Assembly (NCBI RefSeq): GCF_013155385.1
Contig: NZ_JABJUQ010000005.1
Span: 1 to 64,000 of the forward strand
Reading direction: 5' to 3'
Origin: Bacillus sp. WMMC1349
GTDB taxonomy: Bacteria > Bacillota > Bacilli > Bacillales > Bacillaceae
DNA length: 64,000 bases
In this document: positions 8,540 through 20,053 of the stretch, piece after piece
Layout: each line of letters opens with the position of its first letter
Position numbering within the stretch: position 1 is the stretch's first letter
The notes under the pieces: model-generated
The model's database searches: none
The model's input: the letters and a program-made list of their open reading frames with translations, nothing else
What the model was told of the DNA's origin: nothing
Translations under genes and position numbers: made by a program

Positions 8540-11500
8540 ATGGCGCAACCTATCGGAAACATGATTGTTAAAGTAGGGCTTGACGATACTGGCTTTAATC
8601 GTGGTATTGAAGGTTTGAAACGACAAATGCGTTTGGCAAATTCAGAAATGAAAGCCTCCGGAGCAATTTATAAAGCAGCGGGCAATCAGTCTAAGTTCCT
8701 CCAATCTCAAATAGAAGGCCTTAATAATAAATATCAGATTCAAGGACGTTTAGTTGATGAACATCGCACTAAATACAATAAATTAGTAAGGGAAAAAGGA
8801 TTAGATAACCGTGAAACACAGATACAAGCCCGGCGGTTAAATGACGCGATTGCTGTCCACCAAGGTCTTGGAAATGAACTGAAACGAGTAACCAGAGAAT
8901 TTGATAATACGACAAACAGCACCCGAAGAGCAGCGGGTGTTTTTTCTGTATTCAAACGTAACTCAGGTGAAGTATCTAAAGAATTAAATGCAGTTTATCA
9001 GTCTGCTACTACAGCAGGGAAAGCACTTTCTGCCATTGGTGCAGCTGGAACTGTTGGAATTGGACTCACTGTAAAAGCAGCAGCAGACTTTGAGAAAGCA
9101 ATGAGTCGTGTAGGTGCTTTGGCAAACGCAACGAATGAACAAATGGGAGAGTTAACAGAAACAGCCCGTCATTTAGGTGCGACAACTCAATTCACAGATG
9201 GGCAAGTTGCTGAAGGGATGCAATATCTAGCGATGGCGGGGTATAAAACGAATCAAATTGTTGGAGCCATGCCGGGACTTCTAGCGACTGCCGCAGCTGG
9301 TCAAACTGAACTTGGTGTTACAGCAGATATTGTTTCAGATATTTTGACTGAATTTCATATTAAAGCTGAAGATACAAACCGTGTTGCAGATGCGATGACC
9401 TACACGTTTACCAATTCAAATGCCACACTGCAAGAAATCGGACAGACAATGAAATATGCGGCACCTGCCGCAAAAACAGCCGGACTCAGTATGGAAGAGT
9501 TAGCAGCAGCCACCGGAATCATGGCAAACAGTGGGATTAAGGCGGATATGGCAGGAACAGCCTTACGATCAACACTTACTCGTTTAGCAGCACCGCCAAA
9601 GCAAGCAGGCAATGCAATAGATGAATTGGGATTAAAGGTCACAGATTCAACCGGAAAATTACGACCACTGGCAGATATCATTGGACAAATCAATGAGAAA
9701 ACTAAAAACTATACGGAAACCGAGAAAATTCGTATTGCCAAACAAATAGCAGGGCAACATGCACTTTCAGGATTTATTACCTTAATGCACGCTGGAAAAG
9801 ACAAGCTTCAAGATTTCACGAAAGAAGTAGAAAACAGTGGTGGAACTGCTGAAAAAGTAGCTAAGAAACAAATGGATAATTTATCTGGATCACTTGAATA
9901 TCTAAAGTCAGCTACAAATAACGCAGTTATCACTTTGGGAAATCAGTTCTTACCTGTTATTAGAGCTACAGCTGATGGATTGACTAAGATGGTAACTTGG
10001 TTTGATTCGTTACCTCCTTCTGTGTCTCGTACAATTGCTATTACAGGTGGAGCCGTCACTGTGTTTTCACTTTTAGGTGGTGCAGCTTTGTTGTTGCTTG
10101 GCTCTTTGCCAAAGATGGCAGCAGGATGGAATATGCTTCGTACTGCCGGTGGATATTTAACTCGTAATGTAAACCGTGCTTCAACTAGTCTTGGAGTTTA
10201 CTCTACAGAAGCGATTGCCGCGGGTAGAGCCTCCAGAACAGCAGCCACAGGGATGAGCACAACATCAACAGCGGCAAACTTAGCATCCACAAGAATGAAT
10301 AGATTTCACCAAACGACCAACTTAGCAACAACAAGAGTTGGTAGACTTGAACAGTCAGCTAGTAGAAGTACTAAGGTCATGAGAGGGTTGGGTGGAGCCT
10401 CTCGTGTAGCTGGTTTAGGTCTTGGTATGTTTGGTGGTCCAGTTGGTGTAATCGGAGGACTTTTGCTTTCTTTTGCCCCGGAACTATTAAAATTTGGCTC
10501 AGGTATTTTAAAAGTTGGGGTCAATGCTGTTAAAGGCGCTGGCGGTTTTATGAGACTAGCAAAAAGCGGTTTCGGACTGTTTAACATTATCAAAAAAGGT
10601 GTAGGGATAGTCGGCTTATTACGTGGTGGATTGAGCCTGTTGGGTGGTCCTGTTGGTCTTGCTATAACAGGAACTACACTTTTAACTGAAGCTGGTTTCA
10701 AATACTATGACAATCTAAAGAAAAGAGTTCTTCCAGCAACAATTGATTTTGGTAATGGTGTATCAAAATCTACTTCAAAAGCTATAAACGCTTATGAAGA
10801 TATGAACATAAAAATCACAGCTAAGCTTAATACACTACGTGTGACGAATAAAAAAATCACTAAAAGTATTGCTGAAGATGTATCTAAACAATTCACAGAT
10901 ATGGGAAATTCGCTGAAAAAAGGTTTTCAGACAAGTGCAGATACGGCTACTAAGGTATTAACAGATTTTTATGCTTCTAATAACAAAACATCAGACAAGG
11001 AAGCTGCTAAAATACTAAATAAAATTAAAAACGGAAATAGCAAGCAACAAAAAGAAATTCAAGGGTATGTTAATCGAGTTAACCAAATCTATCGAAAAGC
11101 TGCAAAAGAACATCGCAAAACAACAGACAAAGAGAATAAAGAAATAGCTAAAATACAAAGAAAAATGTATGCCAAAATGAAGACAGCTCTTTCTAAAAGT
11201 AAAGATGAACAAATAAAAATTTCAAGAAAATTAAAAGAGGAATCTTCCAATCTTTCTGCAAAACAAGCAGCCGCAGTTGTAAGAAACAGTAATAAAGCTA
11301 AAAACAAAACAATAAAAGCAGCAAATGATCAATTTAATGCTGTTGTAAAGGCAGCGGACGATCAATATTATGTCAAAGGCACGATTACTAAAAAAGAACA
11401 TGATGATACTGTTAAAAAGGCAAGAGATCAGAAAAAAAACACGATATCAAAGGCTAAAGAAACTCATCAAGGTGTTGTAAAAGAAGCCAAAAAACAGGCA

Positions 11501-12991
11501 ACCGGACATGTTAGCCAAGTTGATTGGGAAACGGGTGAAGTTCTCGGGAAATGGAATCTTTTCATTGTTGATTTAGCCCGTATCATTAATAAAATTACTG
11601 GTGGTATAAACAAGGTTCTTGAATTTTTTCATGCCCCAACTATTCCTGAGTGGAAACCTAAAGGATATAGTGACAATGATAAAAAGATGCAGGTTGCTCC
11701 TGGTGCTGCATATGCGAAAGGAACAAATTTCCACCCAGGTGGTCAAGCACTTGTTGGTGAAGAAGGTTGGGAACTGGCTCATTCACCAGGAATTGGAACC
11801 TATATGATAGGGGTAGGCGGTCCACAAATCTTGGATCTACCACGAGGGACTTCTGTACTTCCACATGCTGAGTCTAAAGTGTTAACAGGATCAGGTTTAC
11901 CTGGATATGCGGGTGGAGTCGGAAGTTTTTTCAAAGGAATGATTTCAGCAGGGAAAAATGTTGTAGATAAAACGATTGATGTGGGTTCAAAGGCAGTAGA
12001 GTTGATTAAGAAAGGACCAGGTGAATTCATTAAAAAACTGTTTAAGGGATTAATACCTTTCAAATCTGGAAAAGGCATTGATTCCATAGGAACTGGCATA
12101 ATGAAGACCATAAAAGATGGAGCATTTCAGTTTTTAAAAGGGATTATACCAGAAAATACGGCCACGGATTCGAGTTCATTTAAAGGAACAGGTGGGACAA
12201 AAGCTGTTAACCAGTGGGTTAGTGAGGCAGCAAACATAGCTGGTGTTCCTCCTACATGGATACCTGGTCTTGTTACAATTGCCATGAAAGAAAGCGGTGG
12301 AAATCCAAATGCCATCAACTTGTGGGATTCTAATGCAAAGGCTGGACACCCTTCACAAGGGTTAATGCAAACTATTCCATCTACATTTAACGCTAACAAG
12401 TTTCCTGGGCATAATAACATATTGAATCCTGTAGATAATACTTTGGCGGCTATTAACTATATTAAGCGCAGATACGGAGATATACGCAACCATCCAGGTT
12501 TAAGATCGATGGCTCTCGGTGGTGGATATGTTGGGTATGCAAAGGGTGGGATTTCTCCCGGTCGTGGTGGTTCAAAATGGGCAATTTTAAACGAAAGAGG
12601 CTTTGATGAAACTACAATTACAGAAGATCCTTCATACCGCGAACGCAATATAGGATTATGGGCGCGTATTGGTAGCAAGCTTGGAGTTCTCCCGTCTTTA
12701 CAAGAAGGGATGATTTCAAAAGCTCTTGTGTTGTTGCAAAAAGTATCGATGCAACCCGAAAAAGAACGAGGTTCTTCTAATATTCCATCTGTGGACATTA
12801 GTAGTATCGTGCAGAACCAAGAAAAACAAATCAATATGATGGCAAAACAAATTGATTTTCTGAATAAAAACATGCAGCTGTTACAACAGATTCTATTAAA
12901 AGAGAGTGACACTTATCTTGATGGAAGAAAGATTGATCAATCTACCGGTGATCGGTTTACCCGAACGTCATTTATGAACGGGGTGAGATGA
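8540..12991 (+). CDS. Tail tape measure protein with lytic transglycosylase domain
   Basis: This 1483-residue protein sets tail length and helps DNA cross the cell wall. Residues ~160-480 form the TP901-type tape measure core ('[21 protein letters not shown]', '[21 protein letters not shown]'). Several Gly-rich hydrophobic segments follow (about 497-520 and 615-700). Residues ~840-1000 are Lys-rich and helical. A soluble lytic transglycosylase domain lies near 1225-1325 with 'AMKESGGNP' (catalytic Glu near 1249) and '[10 protein letters not shown]'. By family rules the length predicts a tail of roughly 200 nm. Confidence 0.95.
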   Translation: MAQPIGNMIVKVGLDDTGFNRGIEGLKRQMRLANSEMKASGAIYKAAGNQSKFLQSQIEGLNNKYQIQGRLVDEHRTKYNKLVREKGLDNRETQIQARRLNDAIAVHQGLGNELKRVTREFDNTTNSTRRAAGVFSVFKRNSGEVSKELNAVYQSATTAGKALSAIGAAGTVGIGLTVKAAADFEKAMSRVGALANATNEQMGELTETARHLGATTQFTDGQVAEGMQYLAMAGYKTNQIVGAMPGLLATAAAGQTELGVTADIVSDILTEFHIKAEDTNRVADAMTYTFTNSNATLQEIGQTMKYAAPAAKTAGLSMEELAAATGIMANSGIKADMAGTALRSTLTRLAAPPKQAGNAIDELGLKVTDSTGKLRPLADIIGQINEKTKNYTETEKIRIAKQIAGQHALSGFITLMHAGKDKLQDFTKEVENSGGTAEKVAKKQMDNLSGSLEYLKSATNNAVITLGNQFLPVIRATADGLTKMVTWFDSLPPSVSRTIAITGGAVTVFSLLGGAALLLLGSLPKMAAGWNMLRTAGGYLTRNVNRASTSLGVYSTEAIAAGRASRTAATGMSTTSTAANLASTRMNRFHQTTNLATTRVGRLEQSASRSTKVMRGLGGASRVAGLGLGMFGGPVGVIGGLLLSFAPELLKFGSGILKVGVNAVKGAGGFMRLAKSGFGLFNIIKKGVGIVGLLRGGLSLLGGPVGLAITGTTLLTEAGFKYYDNLKKRVLPATIDFGNGVSKSTSKAINAYEDMNIKITAKLNTLRVTNKKITKSIAEDVSKQFTDMGNSLKKGFQTSADTATKVLTDFYASNNKTSDKEAAKILNKIKNGNSKQQKEIQGYVNRVNQIYRKAAKEHRKTTDKENKEIAKIQRKMYAKMKTALSKSKDEQIKISRKLKEESSNLSAKQAAAVVRNSNKAKNKTIKAANDQFNAVVKAADDQYYVKGTITKKEHDDTVKKARDQKKNTISKAKETHQGVVKEAKKQATGHVSQVDWETGEVLGKWNLFIVDLARIINKITGGINKVLEFFHAPTIPEWKPKGYSDNDKKMQVAPGAAYAKGTNFHPGGQALVGEEGWELAHSPGIGTYMIGVGGPQILDLPRGTSVLPHAESKVLTGSGLPGYAGGVGSFFKGMISAGKNVVDKTIDVGSKAVELIKKGPGEFIKKLFKGLIPFKSGKGIDSIGTGIMKTIKDGAFQFLKGIIPENTATDSSSFKGTGGTKAVNQWVSEAANIAGVPPTWIPGLVTIAMKESGGNPNAINLWDSNAKAGHPSQGLMQTIPSTFNANKFPGHNNILNPVDNTLAAINYIKRRYGDIRNHPGLRSMALGGGYVGYAKGGISPGRGGSKWAILNERGFDETTITEDPSYRERNIGLWARIGSKLGVLPSLQEGMISKALVLLQKVSMQPEKERGSSNIPSVDISSIVQNQEKQINMMAKQIDFLNKNMQLLQQILLKESDTYLDGRKIDQSTGDRFTRTSFMNGVR

Positions 12992-13827
12992 TGAAATTGT
13001 TTATTGATTATGATAATGGGCTGGGGGAGCAAAGTTTAAATAGCTTGCTCCCTTTTTTCGAGGTTCTAAGCTTTACACCTGAGGCTCCAGGGATAAGTCG
13101 TGAAACAATCAATATTCCGAGAATAAATGGAGTTATTTTGCCGCAGCACCCACGTGAAATCACGTATACGGAGAGAAAAATAACAGTCGAAATTTATATG
13201 AATTCAATTATTGCAGAAAATTTTTATCAGTATAGACATGAACTTTATGCGTTACTGGTTAAACCTTTCCCATATTATATTTCAACGGATTTATTGCCAA
13301 ATCTCCGTTTTAAAGTAACTTGTGATGGGAATTTCAGCATTCCAAAACAGAAAGAAAAAAATCACGTAGTTTTCACTGTGGACTTTAATAACTTTACAGG
13401 ATTAGCTGAATCAAAATCTACTTCTCTGACAAAACAAAATTTTAATGGTGAACACTGGAGCCCGGGGATGAATATTCAAATGCGTGATGATCTAAAATAC
13501 ATGTTCAAAAATCAAAAAAGGTTTCAGGTCTATAACACTGGTGACGCCTATATTAACCCTATGCAGCATGATTATCATGTAACCTTACGAGCAAAAGGAA
13601 AAAATGTCACGATCATCAATCATACAAATGGTGAAAAGTTAAAAATAGAACGCGAGTTGAAAAAATCTGAGTCTGTGACTTTTGTTAAACAATATACGGT
13701 GATCAATAAAAAGCCTGTCAAAACATCTGGGAGGCTTCCGGGGCTTGATATCGGAGTGAATGATTTTGAAGTGCAGAATACCAATGATTTTGACATCACG
13801 TTTGATACACGTTTCTACTACGCGTAA
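12988..13827 (+). CDS. Distal tail protein (Dit), intact copy
   Basis: This 279-residue protein forms the hexameric hub at the tail tip (Sipho_tail/SPP1 gp19.1-like). The start ATG overlaps the tape measure stop, and a second ATG at 12991 would differ by one residue. Mid-gene the reading frame runs through GAGCCCGGGGATG (13458-13470). The second copy lacks one of the three C's and is frameshifted there, so this copy is the one to trust. Confidence 0.88.
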   Translation: MMKLFIDYDNGLGEQSLNSLLPFFEVLSFTPEAPGISRETINIPRINGVILPQHPREITYTERKITVEIYMNSIIAENFYQYRHELYALLVKPFPYYISTDLLPNLRFKVTCDGNFSIPKQKEKNHVVFTVDFNNFTGLAESKSTSLTKQNFNGEHWSPGMNIQMRDDLKYMFKNQKRFQVYNTGDAYINPMQHDYHVTLRAKGKNVTIINHTNGEKLKIERELKKSESVTFVKQYTVINKKPVKTSGRLPGLDIGVNDFEVQNTNDFDITFDTRFYYA

Positions 13828-13839
13828 GGGGCAAGTGAT

Positions 13840-15552
13840 ATGGCAAATTTAGATTTTATTAAACAGATTGCACCAGACGCACAGAGAGTTTATAAAAAGC
13901 ATGATATTCTTGCTTCCCTGATTATTGCTCAAGCCTGTTTAGAAAGTGGATGGGGTACAAGTGAGCTAGCCCAGCAGGGAAAGAATTTATTCGGAATGAA
14001 AGGTACGTATAAAGGACAATATGTCCTCATGTGGACGACTGAATATGACAAGAACGGAAAACCTACTCCCGTGCAAGCCAGGTTTTGCAAATACCCATCT
14101 TGGTCTGAATCGATTCAAGACTTAGCCAAGTTATATGTCAACGGGACAAGCTGGGATCCTAATCACTATCAAGCTGTCGTAGGGGAAAAAGATTACAAGA
14201 AAGCAACAGCCGCACTTGTTGAAGCCGGTTATGCGACTGATCCGAATTACGCCATTAAATTAAATAGTTTAATCTTTACTTACAAACTAACACAATATGA
14301 CACTGTGGAAGGTGTCCCTGACGGACCAGATGATCCAGATACACCGACACCTGATCCCGAATTTCCTAGTAAAGAGTATGACGGGAAAGACATCACACTC
14401 AATCAGAATTTACCTTCTGACGTTACCTTTCCACAACTACATGTTTCAACAAAGGATGGAAAAAGTGTTGTCGAAATAACGGGCGTTTCAGTCGATCTGA
14501 TGGACGATAAGACAGGGAAGAAGAGTTTTACCTTTACGATCACAAAAACGCAGGAGAACGCCATAGAATTCGATTTATTGGTAAATGATAATATTCTGTA
14601 TTTGGATGAGAAGAAATTCAATCATCAAAAGTATTACATTACAGATGTTAACATCCGTCAAGAGAAAAATGTTCTAAGGAAAACTGTATCAGCGAGCCAC
14701 ATTTTCACTGTGCTTCTGATTAACAATCGCATTCATGAAACGGTCTCAAAAAAGCTAAAGTTAAGAGAGGCGTTAGATATTGCGTTAAAGGATACGAATT
14801 TCAAATATATTTTTAAAACGCCTGAAAGAGAATTTGATGCAGCAGAACAAGAAAATTTTGGGGATAAGAATTCCACAGAGTTGATGGATGAAATTATCCA
14901 AGATTACAAGCTTGAGATCGATGTCGATAACTATAAAATGTATGTTTATCAAAAGATGGGAAAACGGATTAATTTCACCTTAGATTCACGCTATAATATG
15001 CCTGGTATCTCCATTAAAATTAACTCACAAAACAGCACAACTAGAGCTTGGGGCTATGGTGCTTTGAAAAAAGGCAGTAGCGCAGATAGCAAAAAACCAA
15101 AATATGAATTTGAGCCGATTTTGTACATTCATCCAGATGAAAAAAAGTTTTTACTCGAAGGAAAACCACGTTGGGCAGAACCGATCAGGGATGAAAGATA
15201 TAAAAAGGCGAGTATCATGGTTTCAGCGCTTAAAAAACATGTGAATCCATATCCTGAAATGACAATCGAGGCAGACTTTCAATATATCTATGAACCAAAA
15301 CTATTAGAAATTGAACAGGACTTCTGGAAAGGTGATACGATTCATGTCTTAGCTGATACGGCAGATGGTATCACGTTTGAAGATGATGTACGGCTGATCT
15401 CCATTCAGTACAATCCTTTAGATCCTTACAGTAGTCCAAAATTGATATTCGCCAATTTCAGAAAAGATATTCAAGATATCGCCGTTAGTCAGGCTAAGCA
15501 GTTAAGAGATCAAAAACGATATATCAACCAACTTTTTCAAACGCTCAGATAG
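13840..15552 (+). CDS. Tail endopeptidase-type protein with N-terminal glucosaminidase
   Basis: This 570-residue tail-tip protein combines two parts. Residues 1-150 are an endo-beta-N-acetylglucosaminidase-like domain ('SLIIAQACLESGWGTSELA', catalytic Glu in 'CLESGWG', then 'NLFGMKGTYKG'). A Pro/Asp-rich linker follows at about 162-178. Residues ~180-570 look like the Prophage_tail (Tal) family, starting with the 'KDITLNQNL' region. The lysin at the N-terminus is unusual, since Tal proteins usually carry lytic domains at the C-terminus. The C-terminus overlaps a terminator hairpin. Confidence 0.82.
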   Translation: MANLDFIKQIAPDAQRVYKKHDILASLIIAQACLESGWGTSELAQQGKNLFGMKGTYKGQYVLMWTTEYDKNGKPTPVQARFCKYPSWSESIQDLAKLYVNGTSWDPNHYQAVVGEKDYKKATAALVEAGYATDPNYAIKLNSLIFTYKLTQYDTVEGVPDGPDDPDTPTPDPEFPSKEYDGKDITLNQNLPSDVTFPQLHVSTKDGKSVVEITGVSVDLMDDKTGKKSFTFTITKTQENAIEFDLLVNDNILYLDEKKFNHQKYYITDVNIRQEKNVLRKTVSASHIFTVLLINNRIHETVSKKLKLREALDIALKDTNFKYIFKTPEREFDAAEQENFGDKNSTELMDEIIQDYKLEIDVDNYKMYVYQKMGKRINFTLDSRYNMPGISIKINSQNSTTRAWGYGALKKGSSADSKKPKYEFEPILYIHPDEKKFLLEGKPRWAEPIRDERYKKASIMVSALKKHVNPYPEMTIEADFQYIYEPKLLEIEQDFWKGDTIHVLADTADGITFEDDVRLISIQYNPLDPYSSPKLIFANFRKDIQDIAVSQAKQLRDQKRYINQLFQTLR

Positions 15553-15565
15553 CGTTTTTTTATTT
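15539..15565 (+). terminator. Intrinsic terminator overlapping the tail gene stop
   Basis: AACGCT pairs with AGCGTT around CAGAT and is followed by seven T's. The stop codon TAG lies inside the hairpin. Because tail genes continue downstream it likely attenuates. The second copy is at 60929-60955. Confidence 0.7.
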
Positions 15566-15588
15566 TTGTTTAAAAAGGAGTGAGGCAG

Positions 15589-18150
15589 ATGGTGCAGCTG
15601 ATAAAAAATTATGATCAAACGCGAAACTCCCGTCATCAAGCACAATTAAAATCAGATATGCAAAGTATTGAAAATACCTTAAATGATCACGAGTATCATT
15701 TGAAAAGTCATGAATTATCTAAAACAGCCCATACATCAAAACAAGTCGATCACGGCGGTTTTTCTGTGTCTTCGGTTTTAGAAGGATTAAAGAACAGAAT
15801 ACGAAATTTAATATTAAATACCGATGGGACGAACGTTAAAGAGGTAGTCGATTCGAGAGTTACAGCTGATGGCGAGGTATTTCCCTTGCTTAAAGAGCGA
15901 TTAGATACGGAGTATGGTAAGCTACTACAAAAAATCAAACGTAATGTAAATGTTGACGATTTCGGTGCTGATCCGACCGGTATAAAAGATAGTACAGAAG
16001 CATTTCAAAAAGCGATTGGTACCGGTAAAGTACGTCTGAACCTATCAGCCGGTACCTATATTGTAAAAGGCGTCAAACTTCCGTCTTGGACGTACATGGT
16101 CGGTCAAGGCATCGGTGTTACTACGCTGAAACTGCACGAAGATACGCCAGCTAGTGAGTGGGTGGTCACGAACGCGGATCATGTAAAGGGAAACCGAAAT
16201 ATCGTTGTAGAAGGAATGTCGCTTGATTGGAATTCGGAGCGCCAGGGCGGTGTAAGTGCAACCGGTGGAATACATTCGAGCTGTCTTACCTTTGCCAATG
16301 TTACATTCGGGATTGCGCGAGAAGTAGAAGGCATTAATCCGGGGTTACATTGTTTTGATGCCTCTGCACCAAGCTATAATATTGCGGATGTTGATTATAC
16401 AAAAAGTGGATGCCGGTATATCTGGTTTGATCGATGCGTCGGTTCGGGGTATGGAGATGACGGAGTAACAACGCACTATAGTGAGTATGTTTTTATCACA
16501 CAATGTGTGATGACCAATCCTAGTGGAAAGGCCCATCCAGTTGGAGAGGCAAATTCGAACGGTGTCGAGGTAGATGACGGGTCTAAAAACGTTTGGGTTA
16601 TTGATTGTTATACGTCAGGGAATGTTCGTGGTGTTGAAGTGAAAGCACATCCGGAATGGCCGGCGCCTTCTAACGTCCACATTACAGGTTGTGAATCATT
16701 TCGAGATGTTCGCGCGTTTGATCTTCGTCACATTGGACATCACTTAGCAAACGAACCATGGAGCGAAACAGCTCGAGATGTTACGTTAGTCAATTGTACA
16801 GCGCGTGAACCAGTATTTAATGATCTATGTGTGGGACTAGATCCACGAGCGCTTGTCGTTTCAGCTTATCAACATGTCATGATTTCAAACTTCCGTGCGA
16901 TTGGCGATCCTACGTATAACTATAAAGGGACAACAATCATCGCTTTTCAATATAAGAGTCGAAAGATTAATGTTAACGGATTACAAATGCATGGTTTCGC
17001 AAAAGCTGGTACAGATATTCATGTGATCGGAGGCGATCAACGAACGGATGATGTTCATATCTCAAACTTTGCAATCCATGATTCGGCAAAAGTCGGTATT
17101 AGCTTAGGCGGTGGGGTATATTACGTTAATTTAATGAATGGTATCACACATACAAAAGGTGGGATAGCCGGTGTAACAGCGCCAAACAACCAAGCAAATA
17201 TTGTTTCGGTGCGTGCTGTTGGATATACTGATGCGGCTGTGATCGCAGGTGAACGTTACCCCTTTGTTCCAAACAATATCAAGGGCGGTTTTAGAGCTGC
17301 ATCAAGTTCTGGTTCTCCTTTGTCAGATACTAGCGCAATTATCGGCTCTACTGGTGGTGGCAAAGCTAAAGGTGACGCTAATGTATTGATCGGAACACGG
17401 GGAGGTTCCACAACAGAAGGCTCTCGGTCTGTTGTCATGGGTTCAAATAATTCCCATGTGAAAGGCAAAGATTTAGTTTCGGCTATGGTTCTCGGTTCTG
17501 TCAATGTCATAAACGACAAGAGTTATACCACAGTGTGGGGGTTCGGAAGTGAGCCATCAACGGCTAATAAACGAGTCGAAGTGAATGCAGAGGCTGGATC
17601 GGTACGAGGTACGGGAGCCGTCCAGAGCGTTTCAGACCTAAAGGACCTTGCGGAATACTTCGAATCTAAAGACGGAAACAAAATTGAATCTGGCTATCTG
17701 GTGACATTGGATGGCGATAAAATTCGAAAAGCGCAAACAGGTGAAAAAGTTCTCGGTGTTATTTCTGAAACTGCCGGCGTTATCATGGGTGGTGCAGCGT
17801 TTTACTGGAATGACCGATATCTTAGAAACGAGTTCGGTGGTTTGATCTATGAAACAATGATTAAAGATGGCTGTGAATATAAGATCCCGAAAGAAAACCC
17901 AGATTATGATCCTAAGATTGAATACACACCAAGAGAAGATCGCGATGAATGGCATGTAGTCGGTTTAATCGGTCAGGTGTTTGTTAGAATTGATGAAACA
18001 GTAAAAACCGGTGATTTCATTGTACCTAACGATGGAATAGGTACAAAATCGGATAAAGGTAAAGGTCTTTATGTCATGCGAATCCGCAAAGACTTTAATA
18101 AAGATCAGGGTTACGGTGTGGCAAAAGTCTTTATTCATCCAGGAATATAA
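15589..18150 (+). CDS. Beta-helix tail spike with Peptidase_G2 autocleavage domain
   Basis: This 853-residue protein is a probable receptor-binding or depolymerase spike. Residues ~115-560 follow the pectin-lyase beta-helix pattern beginning with 'VDDFGADPTGIKDSTEAFQKAI'. The C-terminal ~270 residues resemble the Peptidase_G2 intramolecular chaperone/self-cleavage domain of Bacillus phage appendage proteins ('SDLKDLAEYFESKDGN', 'GYLVTLDGDKIRKA', 'VVGLIGQVFVRID'). ATG 15589 is chosen because AAAAGGAG (15573-15580) sits eight bases upstream; the GTG at 15580 lies inside it. Confidence 0.87.
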   Translation: MVQLIKNYDQTRNSRHQAQLKSDMQSIENTLNDHEYHLKSHELSKTAHTSKQVDHGGFSVSSVLEGLKNRIRNLILNTDGTNVKEVVDSRVTADGEVFPLLKERLDTEYGKLLQKIKRNVNVDDFGADPTGIKDSTEAFQKAIGTGKVRLNLSAGTYIVKGVKLPSWTYMVGQGIGVTTLKLHEDTPASEWVVTNADHVKGNRNIVVEGMSLDWNSERQGGVSATGGIHSSCLTFANVTFGIAREVEGINPGLHCFDASAPSYNIADVDYTKSGCRYIWFDRCVGSGYGDDGVTTHYSEYVFITQCVMTNPSGKAHPVGEANSNGVEVDDGSKNVWVIDCYTSGNVRGVEVKAHPEWPAPSNVHITGCESFRDVRAFDLRHIGHHLANEPWSETARDVTLVNCTAREPVFNDLCVGLDPRALVVSAYQHVMISNFRAIGDPTYNYKGTTIIAFQYKSRKINVNGLQMHGFAKAGTDIHVIGGDQRTDDVHISNFAIHDSAKVGISLGGGVYYVNLMNGITHTKGGIAGVTAPNNQANIVSVRAVGYTDAAVIAGERYPFVPNNIKGGFRAASSSGSPLSDTSAIIGSTGGGKAKGDANVLIGTRGGSTTEGSRSVVMGSNNSHVKGKDLVSAMVLGSVNVINDKSYTTVWGFGSEPSTANKRVEVNAEAGSVRGTGAVQSVSDLKDLAEYFESKDGNKIESGYLVTLDGDKIRKAQTGEKVLGVISETAGVIMGGAAFYWNDRYLRNEFGGLIYETMIKDGCEYKIPKENPDYDPKIEYTPREDRDEWHVVGLIGQVFVRIDETVKTGDFIVPNDGIGTKSDKGKGLYVMRIRKDFNKDQGYGVAKVFIHPGI

Positions 18151-18163
18151 CGGAGGTGGTTAA

Positions 18164-19531
18164 ATGATATATAAAGACTCCGGCATTCAGTTCGATGTAA
18201 ACGCACAAGTCAAACGCAATATATCAACTAGTATTCAATACAGTACACAAGACACTGGGACGGCAAAAATAACCTTTAAACTATTGAAAGACGGTGTACC
18301 ATTGCCCATATCAAACGCGACTCACGGAAAACTGTTTATGAAGTTCGCGGACGGTAGTCACTTTTATGTTCATACGGAAGTCGGAGACGCTCTTACAGGC
18401 GTTATTTTTTATGTCTTGACTTCGGAACAAATGAAGCATTTTGGGACAGTGCAGGCTGAACTTTATGTCAATTATGATAACGGTCAGAAAATGAGTATTC
18501 ACAAGTTTTCTTTTAAGATTGATCAAGCTCTTGTGGATGCGGATATTGTCCCGATGGCAGAATATTATATCGAAGATTTTGAGACGCTCAAAACCCTTGT
18601 TCAAGAAAAGGCAGCACATGCAGACAACATATTAGACGAACTTCAAAAGAAGTTTGCAGAACTGAATAACGTTGAAACAAAAGACGGAGCGCAAGCAAAA
18701 GCAAACAAGGCAGAAGCAAACGCAAAACATTATACGGATCAGCATGTAGCGAATAAGGAAAATCCACACGCAGTTACAAAAGAACAGATTGGATTATCTA
18801 ATGTCGAAAATATGAAGCAAGCATCGAAGATTGATTTTGATACACACAATGAAGATTCTACTCGGCATATTACGCCTGAGGAACGAATGAAGTGGAATGA
18901 TGGTCAATTAACTAAAATATCTAATGACACTGGGGGCGTGTTGGTATCCATAGGAGATACGGATGATCTCTATTTGAAAATAGTTCAGTCCGGCAAACGA
19001 TTCGGAACTTTTTATTGTTCTGGGAAAGCCAAAAACTCGCCGAGTCCTCACTCGTCAAGAGGGCTTTTTCATATGACCGGAACGGATGAAAAGGGACTAG
19101 GTACGTACGGGTATGTCATAGCGCTTGATTGGAAAAACAACCTTTATACGAATTATATTGATCAAACGGAAGGCTGGCAGGGGTGGCAACGGTCTTTATC
19201 ATCGTCAGACTTATCGCCGGAATGGAATGCGGCTACACTGATCAATGGGGCAAAGCAAGATTCAGCGTTCCCGTTACAATTCTCCGTCAATAATAACGTT
19301 TTATGGTTACGTGGCTCTTTCAGTTCCTTACCGGCTATCGGAACCATTGTCGCAAAGTTCACAATTAAGCTCTCTAGGCTTGTTGATTTTGTTGTACCTA
19401 CAATTGGATCTTACGGAATCGCTCGTTTTTCTTTAACCACTGATGGGGAGCTGAGATATGACGGCATCATGGCGAATGATAATGCAAGTGTTACGAGAGT
19501 CTCTTTTAATGTCGGAATTCCGTTATGGTAA
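18164..19531 (+). CDS. BppU-type baseplate upper protein / tail fibre
   Basis: This 455-residue protein begins with a BppU-like domain (residues ~1-150: 'IQFDVNAQVKRNISTSIQYSTQDTGTAKITF'). A helical Ala/Lys-rich segment follows (~175-205), then the fibre repeat 'NPHAVTKEQIGLSNVEN' (~212-228) and a C-terminal beta-rich tip (~260-455). It probably links receptor-binding tips to the baseplate. GGAGGTGG precedes the ATG. Confidence 0.85.
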   Translation: MIYKDSGIQFDVNAQVKRNISTSIQYSTQDTGTAKITFKLLKDGVPLPISNATHGKLFMKFADGSHFYVHTEVGDALTGVIFYVLTSEQMKHFGTVQAELYVNYDNGQKMSIHKFSFKIDQALVDADIVPMAEYYIEDFETLKTLVQEKAAHADNILDELQKKFAELNNVETKDGAQAKANKAEANAKHYTDQHVANKENPHAVTKEQIGLSNVENMKQASKIDFDTHNEDSTRHITPEERMKWNDGQLTKISNDTGGVLVSIGDTDDLYLKIVQSGKRFGTFYCSGKAKNSPSPHSSRGLFHMTGTDEKGLGTYGYVIALDWKNNLYTNYIDQTEGWQGWQRSLSSSDLSPEWNAATLINGAKQDSAFPLQFSVNNNVLWLRGSFSSLPAIGTIVAKFTIKLSRLVDFVVPTIGSYGIARFSLTTDGELRYDGIMANDNASVTRVSFNVGIPLW

Positions 19532-19545
19532 GGGGAGGGAAAAAT

Positions 19546-19995
19546 ATGCACGTTCTTTATTATGATGCAAACTTTAAATATGCTGGTGAAGATGATGTTG
19601 AGATAAATGGTGATACATTACCGCCTAATAGTACGACAGTGCTAATCCCTGAAGGGCTATACGATCCTAAATACCAGCTAGAGAAGGGTGTGGTGTGGGT
19701 TGAATCGGCTACACAAGAGTATATTGATAGCGTGAAGCCTTCTCCGCCTGAACCTAGTGCAACCGAGATTTTGAGGAAACAGGTTGCTCATCTATACTAT
19801 ATGATCTCGATAGAAGGATCAGAAAAGACGGCAGATTGGTTCACATATATGAAAGGCTTTTATAAAGACGGTCTGTGGACGAAGAAACAAATTCATGATG
19901 GAGTAGGTGCCAGAAGGATTACACCGAAACAATATGAAGAAATCACTGGAGAACCTTACGATTCCAATAAGCCTCCTAGCAACAAGACAGAATAA
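19546..19995 (+). CDS. Small tail-region protein with XkdX-like C-terminus
   Basis: This 149-residue protein has an N-terminal beta-rich part ('HVLYYDANFKYAG') and a C-terminal segment 'DWFTYMKGFYKDGLWTKKQIHDGV' plus 'RITPKQYEEITGEPY' that matches the short XkdX proteins of Bacillus phages. ATG 19546 follows AGGGGAGGG by six bases and is preferred over ATG 19525, which overlaps the previous gene. Position between fibre and lysis genes suggests a fibre accessory. Confidence 0.75.
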   Translation: MHVLYYDANFKYAGEDDVEINGDTLPPNSTTVLIPEGLYDPKYQLEKGVVWVESATQEYIDSVKPSPPEPSATEILRKQVAHLYYMISIEGSEKTADWFTYMKGFYKDGLWTKKQIHDGVGARRITPKQYEEITGEPYDSNKPPSNKTE

Positions 19996-20003
19996 CAGAA
20001 CTA

Positions 20004-20034
20004 TAAAAGAGCCGATTGGGCTTTTTTATTTTGC
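20004..20034 (+). terminator. Intrinsic terminator before lysis genes
   Basis: AAAAGAGCC pairs with GGGCTTTTT (one G-T pair) around GATT, with a T-rich tail. It separates the tail operon from the lysis cassette. Confidence 0.7.
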
Positions 20035-20053
20035 CTTAAAGGAGGTGAAGCCT

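Larger units (their letters stand above)
1..18610. repeat. First copy of an 18.6 kb direct repeat
   Basis: This block recurs at 45392-64000. The two copies keep a constant offset of 45,391 until one C is missing near 58854, then 45,390 to the window end. All encoded proteins match between copies except the Dit protein. The repeat implies a phage unit of about 45.4 kb present more than once in tandem. The left limit is the window edge, so the repeat may extend further left. Confidence 0.97.

Noticed and set aside
11015..11307. Leftward open frames within the tape measure gene
   Set aside because: They are shadows of the Lys-rich coding sequence, lacking ribosome sites and domains.
14466..14476. 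A single TTGTCGAA-type box inside the lysin-bearing tail gene
   Set aside because: One isolated copy deep in a coding region is expected by chance; only the tandem pair before ssb was kept.
19907..20053. Longer BhlA-type protein starting at 19907
   Set aside because: That frame overlaps the XkdX-like gene and a terminator; TTG 20054 has an ideal ribosome site.
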